Origin: an uncultured Alistipes sp.
Lineage (GTDB): Bacteria; Bacteroidota; Bacteroidia; Bacteroidales; Rikenellaceae
Reading direction: 5' to 3'
NCBI GenBank assembly: GCA_900768015.1
Contig: CAAGBI010000077.1
Span: 1 to 32,958 of the forward strand
Length of the DNA stretch: 32,958 nt
Both the position numbers and the translations under genes were made by a program. The notes beneath the pieces are model-generated. The model was not told where the DNA came from. It worked only from the letters and a program-made list of their open reading frames with translations, and ran no database searches. This document shows, in pieces, positions 1-7,362 of this stretch. Every line of letters starts with the position of its first letter. Positions within the stretch are counted from its first letter, which is position 1.

Positions 1-2
1 AC

Positions 3-848
3 AACTTCGTGCTAAAGTCAGAGAAGGCGAACATCGAGGCAGGTTTGGCTGTGTTGGCACGCCTAACTGACGGTAAGGTACACCTATCGGCTCGTAAGGG
101 TGACGAGGGTTACATGTCAGAGATTAAGGGTGTGGAGTACCACACATTCTCAGGTAAGCACCCTGTAGGTAATGTAGGTGTTCAGATTCACCACATCGAC
201 CGCATCGCTAAGGGTGACATTGTGTGGACAGTAAACATCCAGGATGTTGCTATGATTGGTCGCATGGTTACAACTGGCAAGCTCGATATGTCGAAGACTA
301 TCGCAGTGGCTGGTAGCGAGGTTGAGAAACCATGCTATAAGCGCGTTATCGCTGGTGCAGCGGTAGAGTCTATCGTAGGCAAGGTTAAGGATGGCGTTCG
401 TATCATCTCTGGTGATGTTCTCACTGGCGTTGCTACAGCTAAGGATGGCTACCTCGCAGCTAACGCAAACATGGTAACACTCATCCCCGAGGGTGACAAG
501 TATGAGTTCATGGGCTGGGCAATGCCCCGCTTCCACCGCTTCTCGGTATCTGGCTCATACTTCTCATGGCTCTTCCCCAAGAAGTCTTACAACCTCGACA
601 CCAACACCAACGGTGAGGAGCGTCCATTCGTTGTTACAGGTCTCTACGAGAAGTACTTGCCAATGGATGTCTATGTATCTTACCTGTTGAAGGCGTGTCT
701 TACAAAGGACCTCGACAAGATGGAGAACCTCGGTTTGTATGAGGTATTGCCCGAGGATTTGGCGCTTTGTGAGTTTGTTGATCCCTCGAAGATTAACATG
801 CAGCAGGTTTTGCGCGATGGTATTAACTTAATGATTAAGGAGAGCTAA
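3..848 (+). CDS. nqrA: Na+-translocating NADH:quinone reductase subunit A, C-terminal part (cut by window edge)
   Basis: The reading frame is open from the first bases of the window and ends at TAA 846-848, so only the last 282 or so residues of a protein usually near 450 are present. NqrA is a cytoplasm-facing subunit of the Na+-pumping NADH:quinone reductase and contributes to quinone binding. The visible part (for example GKHPVGNVGVQIHHIDRI and VSGSYFSWLFPKKSYNLDTN) matches the NqrA family as I know it. It has no membrane segments, as expected. The next gene, nqrB, starts 2 bases after the stop, so translation is probably coupled. The GTG at 9 is an internal codon, not a start. Identification rests on sequence resemblance plus the unbroken nqrBCDEF order downstream. 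Confidence 0.95.
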   Translation, partial: NFVLKSEKANIEAGLAVLARLTDGKVHLSARKGDEGYMSEIKGVEYHTFSGKHPVGNVGVQIHHIDRIAKGDIVWTVNIQDVAMIGRMVTTGKLDMSKTIAVAGSEVEKPCYKRVIAGAAVESIVGKVKDGVRIISGDVLTGVATAKDGYLAANANMVTLIPEGDKYEFMGWAMPRFHRFSVSGSYFSWLFPKKSYNLDTNTNGEERPFVVTGLYEKYLPMDVYVSYLLKACLTKDLDKMENLGLYEVLPEDLALCEFVDPSKINMQQVLRDGINLMIKES

Positions 849-850
849 TT

Positions 851-2005
851 ATGGGATTGCGTAAATTTGTAGATAAGATTAAGCCCACCTTCTCTGAGGG
901 TGGTAAGCTAAGTTTCTTACACTCGACATTTGGCGGTTTTGAGACTTTCCTTTATGCTCCAAACATCGTGACTAAGCGCGGTGCTCACATCCGCGACTGT
1001 AACGACATCAAGCGTGTGATGATCACCGTTGTTGTGGCTCTTATCCCCGCGTTGTTGTTTGGCATGTACAACATCGGCCGCTTGGCTGGTATGACTGGCG
1101 TATGCGACGCATTCCTCTACGGTTTGATCGAGATGTTGCCCATGATCATCGTATCTTATGTTACTGGTCTTGGCATCGAGTTCATCTTCGCAGAGCGTCG
1201 TAAGCACGAGGTCTACGAGGGTTTCCTCGTATCGGGTCTTCTCATCCCTATGGTGATGCCTATCGGCACTCCACTTTGGATGGTTGCCGTAGCTACTGCA
1301 TTTGCTGTTATCATCGGTAAGGAGGTATTCGGCGGTACAGGTATGAATGTCTTCAACCCCGCGTTGTTGGCTCGTGCCTTCGCGTTCTTCGCTTACACTC
1401 CCCAGATGTCTGGTGAGAAGGTATGGTACGAGAGCGGTGCTGTTCACAACCTCTTGGGCCTTACTCCCGAGGTTAATGGCGTAGCTACAGTTTCAGGTGC
1501 TACAGCTTTGGAGCAGCTTGGCTCAACAGGCCAGATGCAGTGGAGCGCTATGGATGCCTTCTTGGGCTTCATCCCTGGTTCTATGGGTGAGACTTCGACT
1601 TTGGCTATCCTTATCGGTGCCGCTATCTTGCTCTTCACAGGCGTAGCTTCATGGCGCATCATGTTGTCAGTATTTGCTGGTGGCTTGGCTATGGGTTACA
1701 TCTTCCAGGCTGCAGGCGTTACTGAGTATGACGCATACCTCCACTTGTTGGTTGGTGGTTTCGCGTTCGGTGCTGTGTTTATGGCTACTGACCCCGTTAC
1801 ATCGGCTCAGACAAACACAGGTAAGTGGATTTACGGTTTGATGGTGGGTGCTTTGGCAGTCCTCATCCGTGTTGTTAACCCCGCTTACCCCGAGGGTATG
1901 ATGCTCTCAATCCTCTTTATGAATGCTTTGGCTCCGCTCATCGACTACTTCGTTGTAGAGCGTAACATTGCACGTCGTAAGAAGCTTATCAAGAACGCTA
2001 AATAA
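851..2005 (+). CDS. nqrB: Na+-translocating NADH:quinone reductase subunit B
   Basis: This is a 384-residue integral membrane subunit, of usual family length, with about ten hydrophobic segments after a soluble N-terminal stretch of about 50 residues. NqrB carries a covalently bound FMN and riboflavin and forms much of the Na+ channel. The flavinylation motif SGAT is visible at residues 215-218, so Thr218 is the predicted attachment site for FMN (transferred by an ApbE-type flavin transferase, not in this window). The GMNVFNPALLARAF and FMATDPVTSAQTNTGKW stretches are typical NqrB/RnfD signatures. It lies 2 bases after nqrA and 12 bases before nqrC in the operon. The start ATG at 851 is the only one that fits the neighbour spacing. 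Confidence 0.97.
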   Translation: MGLRKFVDKIKPTFSEGGKLSFLHSTFGGFETFLYAPNIVTKRGAHIRDCNDIKRVMITVVVALIPALLFGMYNIGRLAGMTGVCDAFLYGLIEMLPMIIVSYVTGLGIEFIFAERRKHEVYEGFLVSGLLIPMVMPIGTPLWMVAVATAFAVIIGKEVFGGTGMNVFNPALLARAFAFFAYTPQMSGEKVWYESGAVHNLLGLTPEVNGVATVSGATALEQLGSTGQMQWSAMDAFLGFIPGSMGETSTLAILIGAAILLFTGVASWRIMLSVFAGGLAMGYIFQAAGVTEYDAYLHLLVGGFAFGAVFMATDPVTSAQTNTGKWIYGLMVGALAVLIRVVNPAYPEGMMLSILFMNALAPLIDYFVVERNIARRKKLIKNAK

Positions 2006-2017
2006 TCTTAAGGAGCT

Positions 2018-2902
2018 ATGGCAATTAATAAGAATTCAAATGTATATATCATCATCTACACAGTTGTGATGGTGGTTATCGTGGGTGCTTTGCTCGCGTT
2101 CTTGGCAACATCGCTCAAGCAGAAGCAGGATGCTAATGTTCTTAACGAGCAGAAGACATCTATTTTGAAGGCCTTTGGCGAGCCCGAGGCAAACTTCGAC
2201 GAGGTGGTTACTATTGGTAGCATCACCAATGGCGAGTTCACCGCAGTTGAGGATAGCGCAGCAACATTCGCATTGCTCGGCGACCGTAAGGCGTTGGGCG
2301 AGGCTACAGAGAACCTCCCCATCTTCAAGATGGAGAAGGATGGCGCAGAGAAGTATGTACTTCCTATCGTAGGTAAGGGTCTCTGGGGCGACATCTGGGG
2401 CTATGTATCATTGCAGAAGACTGAGGATAACATCGTTATCACAGGTATCGTTATGGACCACGCAGGTGAGACTCCAGGTCTTGGTGCCGAGATCGCTACT
2501 GCAAAGGTTCAGAATATGTTCCAGTCTAAGAAGCTCTACGACGAGACAGGTGCCTTTGCAGTTCGCATGCAGAAGGGTGGCGCACAGAACGAGCATCAGG
2601 TAGATGCTATCTCTGGCGGTACTAAGACTTGTGACGGCGTAAACGCTATGCTTGAGACCTCAATCGGCAAGTATGAGTCATTCCTCCGCGGTGCTGAGGG
2701 TGAGGCAGCAGCTGATGTAGAGTGCGCAAAGTGTGCTTCATGCCCCGAGCGTGAGACATGCGAGAAGCAGTGCGACGAGTGCACAGAGTGCGACAAGCAG
2801 TGCCAGGAGTGCCAGGAGCAGTGTAACGAGCAGTGCCAGGAGCAGTGCTGCGGCTCATGCGACGAGAAGAATGTTGAACCTACTAATGTTGTGGAGGAGT
2901 AA
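2018..2902 (+). CDS. nqrC: Na+-translocating NADH:quinone reductase subunit C with an unusual cysteine-rich C-terminal tail
   Basis: This is a 294-residue protein with one N-terminal membrane anchor (residues about 8-30) followed by a periplasmic FMN-binding domain. The flavinylation motif DAISGGT spans residues 196-202, making Thr202 the predicted covalent FMN site; the usual SGAT is SGGT here. The flavodomain ends near residue 228. A roughly 65-residue extension follows that I do not know from typical NqrC, which usually stops soon after the FMN domain at roughly 230-260 residues. The extension has 14 cysteines between Cys236 and Cys281, spaced mostly as CxxC or CxxxC and separated by Glu, Gln, Asp and Lys, and ends in an acidic Cys-free segment. 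Its reading frame and spacing to nqrD (3 bases) are intact, so it is not an obvious frameshift. Function of the tail is unknown; metal binding or disulfide cross-linking in the periplasm are possibilities. Confidence 0.95.
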   Translation: MAINKNSNVYIIIYTVVMVVIVGALLAFLATSLKQKQDANVLNEQKTSILKAFGEPEANFDEVVTIGSITNGEFTAVEDSAATFALLGDRKALGEATENLPIFKMEKDGAEKYVLPIVGKGLWGDIWGYVSLQKTEDNIVITGIVMDHAGETPGLGAEIATAKVQNMFQSKKLYDETGAFAVRMQKGGAQNEHQVDAISGGTKTCDGVNAMLETSIGKYESFLRGAEGEAAADVECAKCASCPERETCEKQCDECTECDKQCQECQEQCNEQCQEQCCGSCDEKNVEPTNVVEE

Positions 2903-2905
2903 GCT

Positions 2906-3529
2906 ATGAAATTGAGTAAGAATTTTACTAATCCTTTGGCAGCAAACAACCCCGTTATCGTTCAGATTTTGGGTATTTGCTCGGCTCTTGCCGTAACCGT
3001 AAAGTTGGAGCCTGCATTCGTTATGGGTATCTCTGTAACCTTCGTATGTGCATTCTCTAACCTTTTGATGTCACTCTTGCGTAACAGCGTACCTTCGCGT
3101 ATTCGTATCATCGTTCAGTTGGTCGTAATCGCAACATTGGTAATCGTTGTTGACCAGGTATTGCGCGCGTTTATGTATGATGTATCGAAGCAGCTCTCGG
3201 TATATGTTGGTCTTATCATCACCAACTGTATTGTGATGGGTCGTGTTGAGGCATTCGCTTTGGGTAACAAGCCTTGGGCATCGTTCGTTGACGGTATCGC
3301 AAACGGTTTGGGCTACACCATCATCTTGGTTATCGTGGCACTCTTCCGTGAGCTTTTGGGCTCTGGTACACTCTTCGGTATGACCATTATCCCCGAGAGC
3401 TGGTACATTGCAAACGGCGGTTTCTACTCGAACACCGGTTTGATGCTCTTCCCACCGATGGCACTTATCATCGTAGGTTGCATCATCTGGATACATCGTA
3501 CTATTAACAAGGATCTTCAGGAAAAATAG
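2906..3529 (+). CDS. nqrD: Na+-translocating NADH:quinone reductase subunit D
   Basis: This 207-residue, very hydrophobic protein has about six membrane segments. NqrD and NqrE are homologous membrane subunits that form a pseudo-symmetric pair holding an intramembrane iron-sulfur centre. The NNPVIVQILGICSALAVT start and the NCIVMGRVEAFA segment are typical; the Cys in LGIC and in NCIVMGR are the likely cluster ligands by family knowledge. It begins 3 bases after nqrC and ends 11 bases before nqrE. Length is standard. The ATG at 2906 follows a GGAGGAG-like stretch at the end of nqrC that could act as its ribosome-binding site. Confidence 0.96.
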   Translation: MKLSKNFTNPLAANNPVIVQILGICSALAVTVKLEPAFVMGISVTFVCAFSNLLMSLLRNSVPSRIRIIVQLVVIATLVIVVDQVLRAFMYDVSKQLSVYVGLIITNCIVMGRVEAFALGNKPWASFVDGIANGLGYTIILVIVALFRELLGSGTLFGMTIIPESWYIANGGFYSNTGLMLFPPMALIIVGCIIWIHRTINKDLQEK

Positions 3530-3540
3530 GAGGGTAGCAT

Positions 3541-4140
3541 ATGTTAAATTTGTTTATTAATTCGGCGTTAATTGAGAACATGGTCTTCGCATACTTCTTT
3601 GGTATGTGTTCATATATCGCCGTATCTAAGAGCGTAAAGACCGCGTTGGGCTTGGGTGCTGCTGTTACCTTCGTACAGGTTATGACTGTGCCCTTGAACT
3701 ACTTGCTTAATCAGTATGTGCTCTCTCCCAATGTGTTGGGCGAAGGTATCGACTTGAGCTTCTTGTCATTCATCCTCTTCATCGCCGTTATCGCTGCATT
3801 CGTGCAGTTGGTGGAGATGGTAGTCGAGAAGTTCTCTCCTTCACTCTACAACCAGTTGGGTATCTTCTTGCCCCTTATCGCTGTAAACTGTGCCATCATG
3901 GGTGGCTCACTCTTCATGCAGCAGATGGTGGGTACCGAGATCAACAGCGTAGGCGACTCTATCGTTTACGGTCTTGGCTCAGGTATTGGTTGGTGGTTGG
4001 CTATCGTTATGATGGCAGCTATCCGCGAGAAGATTGAGTACTCACATGTTCCTGCAGCTATGAAGGGCCCAGGTATCGCATTCATCATCACTGGTTTGAT
4101 GGGTATCGCCTTCATGATCTTCTCAGGTATTCAGTTGTAA
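3541..4140 (+). CDS. nqrE: Na+-translocating NADH:quinone reductase subunit E
   Basis: A 199-residue membrane protein with about six hydrophobic segments, homologous to NqrD and RnfA. The segments FFGMCSYIAVSKS and LIAVNCAIMGGSLF contain the Cys residues that in the family help ligate the intramembrane iron centre shared with NqrD. It works in electron transfer from NqrF toward the flavin subunits. A purine-rich GGAGGGTAGC stretch lies immediately before the ATG at 3541 and serves as a plausible ribosome-binding site. The gap to nqrF is 21 bases. Nothing unusual was seen. Confidence 0.96.
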   Translation: MLNLFINSALIENMVFAYFFGMCSYIAVSKSVKTALGLGAAVTFVQVMTVPLNYLLNQYVLSPNVLGEGIDLSFLSFILFIAVIAAFVQLVEMVVEKFSPSLYNQLGIFLPLIAVNCAIMGGSLFMQQMVGTEINSVGDSIVYGLGSGIGWWLAIVMMAAIREKIEYSHVPAAMKGPGIAFIITGLMGIAFMIFSGIQL

Positions 4141-4161
4141 CCTTTAATAAGAGTATATAAT

Positions 4162-5424
4162 ATGGAATTGAACATTATTATCTATGCAGTAGCTGCCTTT
4201 TTGGTGGTGACACTCGTGTTGGTGGCGCTACTCCTCTTTGCAAAGGCAAAGCTCACTTCGTCTGGTGCCGTTAAGATCGACATCAACGAGGGTGGCAAGG
4301 TATTGGAGGTAGAGTCAGGCTCTACACTCCTCAACACACTCTCTGAGCAGGGTATCTTCCTTCCCTCAGCATGTGGTGGTAAGGGTGCTTGCGGTCAGTG
4401 CAAGTGCCAGGTTGTAGCTGGCGGTGGCGAGATTTTGCCTACCGAGCGTGGCTTCTTCAACCGCCGCGAGATCAACGAGGGCTGGCGCCTTGGTTGCCAG
4501 GTTAAGGTTAAGGAGGATATGCAGATCAAGGTTCCTGCATCTGTATTGAGCATCAAGAAGTGGGAGTGCGAGGTTGTATCGAACAACAATGTTGCTACAT
4601 TTATCAAGGAGTTCGTTGTTAAGCTCCCCGAGGGCGAGCACCTCAACTTCCGTAGTGGTGGTTACATCCAGATCGATGTTCCTGCAATCACCGTAGATTA
4701 CAAGGATATCGATGTTGATCCCGAGTACCGCGAGGACTGGGAGAAGATGGGTGTCTTCAACCTCAAGATGGTTAACCCCGAGCCTCAGGTGCGTGCATAC
4801 TCATGTGCTACATACCCCGCTGAGGGCGACATCATCAAGCTTAATGTGCGTATCGCAACGCCTCCATTCGATCGTGCTAAGAACGATTGGATGCCTGTTA
4901 ACCCTGGTGTATGTTCTTCATACATCTACTCGTTGAAGCCCGGCGATAAGATCATTATGAGTGGTCCTTTCGGTGAGTTCTTCCTCCCCGACAACCTACC
5001 AGACGATCAGGAGCTCGTATTCATCGGTGGTGGTGCAGGTATGGCGCCTATGCGTTCACACATCATGCACCTCTTCAAGACCCTCAAGACTGGTCGCAAG
5101 GTTAACTTCTTCTACGGTGCTCGTTCACTCAAGGAGGCGTTCTACCTCGATGACTACTACCAGATTGAGAAGGAGTTCCCCAACTTCAAGTTCCACCTCG
5201 CGCTCGACCGTCCCGATCCCGTGGCAGACGAGGCTGGTGTACCTTATGTTGCAGGCTTCGTACACAATGTTCTCTATGAGACATATCTCAAGCAGCACGA
5301 TGAGCCAGAGGGCATCATCTACCTCATGTGCGGTCCTCCGATGATGGCACAGTCGGTAGTGAACCTTCTCGACAGCCTCGGCGTGCCTGAGGAGAACATC
5401 TTGTTCGATAACTTCGGCGCATAA
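4162..5424 (+). CDS. nqrF: Na+-translocating NADH:quinone reductase subunit F
   Basis: This 420-residue subunit is where NADH enters the complex. It has one N-terminal membrane segment (residues about 5-27), then a ferredoxin-like domain with [2Fe-2S] ligands Cys71, Cys77, Cys80 and Cys112, then a ferredoxin-reductase-like FAD domain (RAYSCATYP motif) and an NADH-binding domain (IGGGAGMAPMRSH). Electrons pass NADH to FAD to [2Fe-2S] and on into NqrD/E. Length is normal. It closes the operon. Its TAA stop at 5422-5424 is fused to the end of palindromic element A, which begins with AATTTC and contains a terminator-like hairpin, so the operon probably ends there. Confidence 0.97.
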   Translation: MELNIIIYAVAAFLVVTLVLVALLLFAKAKLTSSGAVKIDINEGGKVLEVESGSTLLNTLSEQGIFLPSACGGKGACGQCKCQVVAGGGEILPTERGFFNRREINEGWRLGCQVKVKEDMQIKVPASVLSIKKWECEVVSNNNVATFIKEFVVKLPEGEHLNFRSGGYIQIDVPAITVDYKDIDVDPEYREDWEKMGVFNLKMVNPEPQVRAYSCATYPAEGDIIKLNVRIATPPFDRAKNDWMPVNPGVCSSYIYSLKPGDKIIMSGPFGEFFLPDNLPDDQELVFIGGGAGMAPMRSHIMHLFKTLKTGRKVNFFYGARSLKEAFYLDDYYQIEKEFPNFKFHLALDRPDPVADEAGVPYVAGFVHNVLYETYLKQHDEPEGIIYLMCGPPMMAQSVVNLLDSLGVPEENILFDNFGA

Positions 5425-5550
5425 TTTCGCGTGATAAGGGGTCATTCTTGACCTCTCAATCAATAGCCAGAATGGGAAATACGCTTAGTATGTCCCATCC
5501 TGGCTATTTTCATGTCGAAGCCAAGCCTAACCCCTTCTGACGCAAAATTT
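5423..5550 (+). repeat. Palindromic 3'-end element, copy A
   Basis: This is a full copy of the dispersed element family described in the findings. It starts on the nqrF stop codon with AATTTC and reads GCGTGATAAGGGGT at the near end and ACCCCTTCTGACGC at the far end; these pair except for the conserved GAT/CAG mismatch. A central stem pairs 5463-5470 (ATAGCCAG) with 5500-5507 (CTGGCTAT), capped by ATAC/GTAT, and runs into TTTTC. A local GGTCATTCTTGACC hairpin follows the near end. In the nqrF direction the central hairpin plus T-rich tract resembles an intrinsic terminator. Confidence 0.75.
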
Positions 5551-5646
5551 CTCTAATGTGATAAACCTCAAATTGGCCTACGAGGAATACTACCCATCGG
5601 TGGGTTTTTCATGTCAGCACCACAACTGCACCACTCTGACAACAAA
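5551..5646 (+). repeat. Palindromic element, truncated copy B
   Basis: It keeps the near-end TGTGATA at 5557-5563 and the far-end CACTCTGACAACA at 5632-5644, but lacks the first half of the central stem. The remaining small hairpin ACCCATCGGTGGGT runs into TTTTTC. Its right half aligns with copy A through TTTTCATGTC and CTCTGAC. It also shares CAAATTGGCCT with the truncated copy E' on the other strand. Same orientation as A. Confidence 0.5.
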
Positions 5647-5716
5647 GCATGGCACTACCCATCCGGGGAGTTTTCATTTGTTGCCACATCTCACGACTTC
5701 TGACCTCAAATTATCC
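5647..5716 (+). repeat. Palindromic element, truncated copy C
   Basis: Only the distal half remains: a small hairpin (ACTACCCATCCGGGGAGT) followed by TTTTCATTTG and a far end reading CATCTCACGACTTCTGAC. That far-end stretch is the same as the one in copy H more than 24 kb away, read on the minus strand. It is the third unit of the plus-oriented A-B-C array. Confidence 0.45.
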
Positions 5717-5740
5717 CCTAGGAGGCCTTCTTATTATATA

Positions 5741-5801
5741 TAGGTGTAACGCTCGGCAAAAATGCCGTCGATGGGTAATACTTGGCGTATGCCGTGAGGC
5801 C
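5741..5801 (-). repeat. Palindromic element, truncated copy E'
   Basis: Positions 5748-5791 (44 bp) are identical to 5957-6000 inside copy E, so this is a partial duplicate of E. It has lost the other arm of the central stem and instead joins GCCGTGAGGCCAATTTG next to copy D. Oriented on the minus strand. Confidence 0.6.
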
Positions 5802-5929
5802 AATTTGTTGTCAGAGTGGGTTAGGCTTGGTCTATCGCAAAAGAAGAGCCCCACGGGATAGTACACGAAGTACAGCCCGTGGGGTCTTACTTTGGGGATG
5901 GGTCAAGAATGACCCACTATCACAACCAC
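5802..5929 (-). repeat. Palindromic element, copy D
   Basis: A full copy. Outer ends are TTGTCAGAGTGGGT at the left and ACCCACTATCACAA at the right, complementary except for the conserved CAG/GAT position. The central stem pairs 5849-5857 (CCCCACGGG) with 5876-5884 (CCCGTGGGG) and is tipped by GTAC 5861-5864 and GTAC 5870-5873. On the minus strand the stem runs into CTCTTCTTTT. It follows copy E tandemly downstream of hpf. It shares GGGTCATTCTTGACC and CCAAGCCTAACCC with copy A. Confidence 0.75.
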
Positions 5930-6057
5930 AATTTCACAGGAGAAGGTAGCAGATGCAACGCTCGGCAAAAATGCCGTCGATGGGTAATACTTGGCGTATG
6001 TCCCATTGACGGCACTTTTTGCTAGAGGCAGCAGATGCTGCCTTATCGTGTGAAATT
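5930..6057 (-). repeat. Palindromic element, copy E, abutting the hpf stop codon
   Basis: A full copy whose AATTTC ends lie at 5930 and, inverted, at 6052-6057, where it overlaps the hpf stop codon. The central stem pairs 5972-5978 (TGCCGTC) with 6008-6014 (GACGGCA). On the minus strand, reading from hpf, a GGCAGCATCTGCTGCC hairpin comes first and then the central stem followed by TTTTTGCC, so it could terminate hpf transcription. Confidence 0.75.
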
Positions 6058-6355
6058 ACTTTTCGAACTTAGCCTTAGCCTTCTCCAACTGACGCTTAAT
6101 AATATCCATTGAATTATCTATCGCTTCCTCAAAGGTGAATGCTCGCTCCTCAACACGAATGTCGCCACCGGGAACATGGAGCGAAACTACTACTACTTTG
6201 TTGCCCTTTTCTGTGTCGGGGTCGAGACGCAATACCACCTCTACATCACCCGCTCTCTCATCGACAAAGCGATCCAATCTATCCATCTTCTTCTGAATGA
6301 ACTCAAGGAGCTGCTTGCTCGCATCGAATTTTACTGACTGAATCTGTACGTTCAT
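6056..6355 (-). CDS. hpf: Ribosome hibernation promoting factor (HPF/RaiA family, short form)
   Basis: A 99-residue protein of the short HPF type. In this family the protein binds the 30S decoding region in stationary phase and blocks translation or promotes inactive ribosome dimers. The sequence fits the compact beta-alpha-beta-beta-beta-alpha fold: MNVQIQSVKFDASKQLLEFI at the start, alternating charged/hydrophobic strands (VVVVSLHVPGGDIRVEE), and a basic C-terminal helix (IIKRQLEKAKAKFEK). It lies 93 bases downstream of the recombinase gene on the same strand; in many Bacteroidales a Xer gene and hpf are adjacent. I found no convincing TAnnTTTG promoter in the 93-base gap. Its stop codon merges with repeat copy E. 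Confidence 0.93.
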   Translation of the reverse strand: MNVQIQSVKFDASKQLLEFIQKKMDRLDRFVDERAGDVEVVLRLDPDTEKGNKVVVVSLHVPGGDIRVEERAFTFEEAIDNSMDIIKRQLEKAKAKFEK

Positions 6356-6448
6356 AGGTCATAAAGTATTAAGTTTATATATAGTGTCGGATGCTCGCGT
6401 GGCACCCAACTGTCCGTCATGCCCTACTGCTCCAAACACTGCGCCACA

Positions 6449-7354
6449 CTACTCCCTCTCGCGGGGATGCGCCATGGCGTAAGTGTGTTTGAGGCGCTCT
6501 ATGTCAAGGTGGGTATAGACCTGTGTCGCCTTGAGGGAGCTATGTCCGAGGAGCTCTTGTATCTCGCGTAGGTCGCCACCCTCGTTCAGCACCCTCGTAG
6601 CGAAGGTATGTCTGAGCACATGGGGCGATGTTTTACCCTGAACGCCAACACATTTGAGCTTTCTATCGACTATGCGCTCCACAGAGCGGCGACTTATACG
6701 CTCACCTTTCTTTGATAAAATTAACGCTTTTTTTTGACCTGTGCAAATATTTTGCGAAGAAATTTGAATAAAATACTTTTCTATAACCTGGCGCAACGAG
6801 CCCAAAAGGGGCTGTACGCGCTCCTTACGGCCCTTACCCATAACGCGCAAAGTGGCATAGTCGGCAGAGACATCGCCCATGTTTGCATTGACAAGTTCCG
6901 AGAGGCGCAGGCCCGCAGTATATATAAGTAGTATGATAAGTGCATCGCGCAGACGCTCGAAATCCTCCGAGGCTATATCCTCGCGTAGCTCGGCCACGAC
7001 ATCCTCCATGCGCGTGTCGGGGACAAAGGTGGGAAGACGCTTCGGCGCTTTATACTGGCGTAGTGTCTTTATCAGGTCCTTCTCGACATGTCCATGCGCG
7101 AGCATCCAGCGCCAGAAGGTGCGCAGCGAGGCCATGGTGCGGTTTACGCTCGTGACCTTGAGTTTGCGCTCGTCGCCGAGATACACCATCCACTCCTCGA
7201 CATCCTCGCGCCTGATGACTTTGGGGTCGAAACTCGCATGTGTGACGCCGCAGAACGCAACGAAGTCGTCAATATCGCGACGATAGTTGCGCACCGTTAG
7301 TGGCGAGTAGCGGCGCTCCGCCTCAAGCCATAGTATGAATTCGTCGATAAGCAT
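6449..7354 (-). CDS. Tyrosine recombinase of the XerC/XerD type
   Basis: A 301-residue protein with an N-terminal SAM-like DNA-binding domain (residues 1-90) and a C-terminal catalytic domain. All catalytic residues are visible: Arg150 (TAGLRLSEL), Lys174 (MGKGRKER), His245 and Arg248 (HVLRHTFAT), His271 (LLGHSS) and nucleophile Tyr280 (YTHLDIERL). Xer proteins resolve chromosome dimers at dif; length matches XerC/XerD rather than most integrases of mobile elements. XerC and XerD cannot be told apart confidently by eye, so no symbol is given. The start lies 8 bases after lspA, so the two are probably co-transcribed. No att sites or cargo nearby argue for a housekeeping role. Confidence 0.93.
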   Translation of the reverse strand: MLIDEFILWLEAERRYSPLTVRNYRRDIDDFVAFCGVTHASFDPKVIRREDVEEWMVYLGDERKLKVTSVNRTMASLRTFWRWMLAHGHVEKDLIKTLRQYKAPKRLPTFVPDTRMEDVVAELREDIASEDFERLRDALIILLIYTAGLRLSELVNANMGDVSADYATLRVMGKGRKERVQPLLGSLRQVIEKYFIQISSQNICTGQKKALILSKKGERISRRSVERIVDRKLKCVGVQGKTSPHVLRHTFATRVLNEGGDLREIQELLGHSSLKATQVYTHLDIERLKHTYAMAHPRERE

Positions 7355-7362
7355 CTACCCCA

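Noticed and set aside
2646..2902. Frameshift as the cause of the Cys-rich NqrC tail
   Set aside because: The flavodomain passes smoothly into the tail, codon choice stays like that of the operon, and the stop leaves the normal short gap to nqrD.
5558..5861. Two short open frames in the nqrF-hpf gap
   Set aside because: They run through the palindromic repeats and truncated copies and show no protein-like composition.
6449..7354. Integrase of a mobile element next to the tRNA-Leu
   Set aside because: Length, motif set and the hpf and lspA neighbours fit a housekeeping Xer recombinase; no cargo or att site adjoins it.
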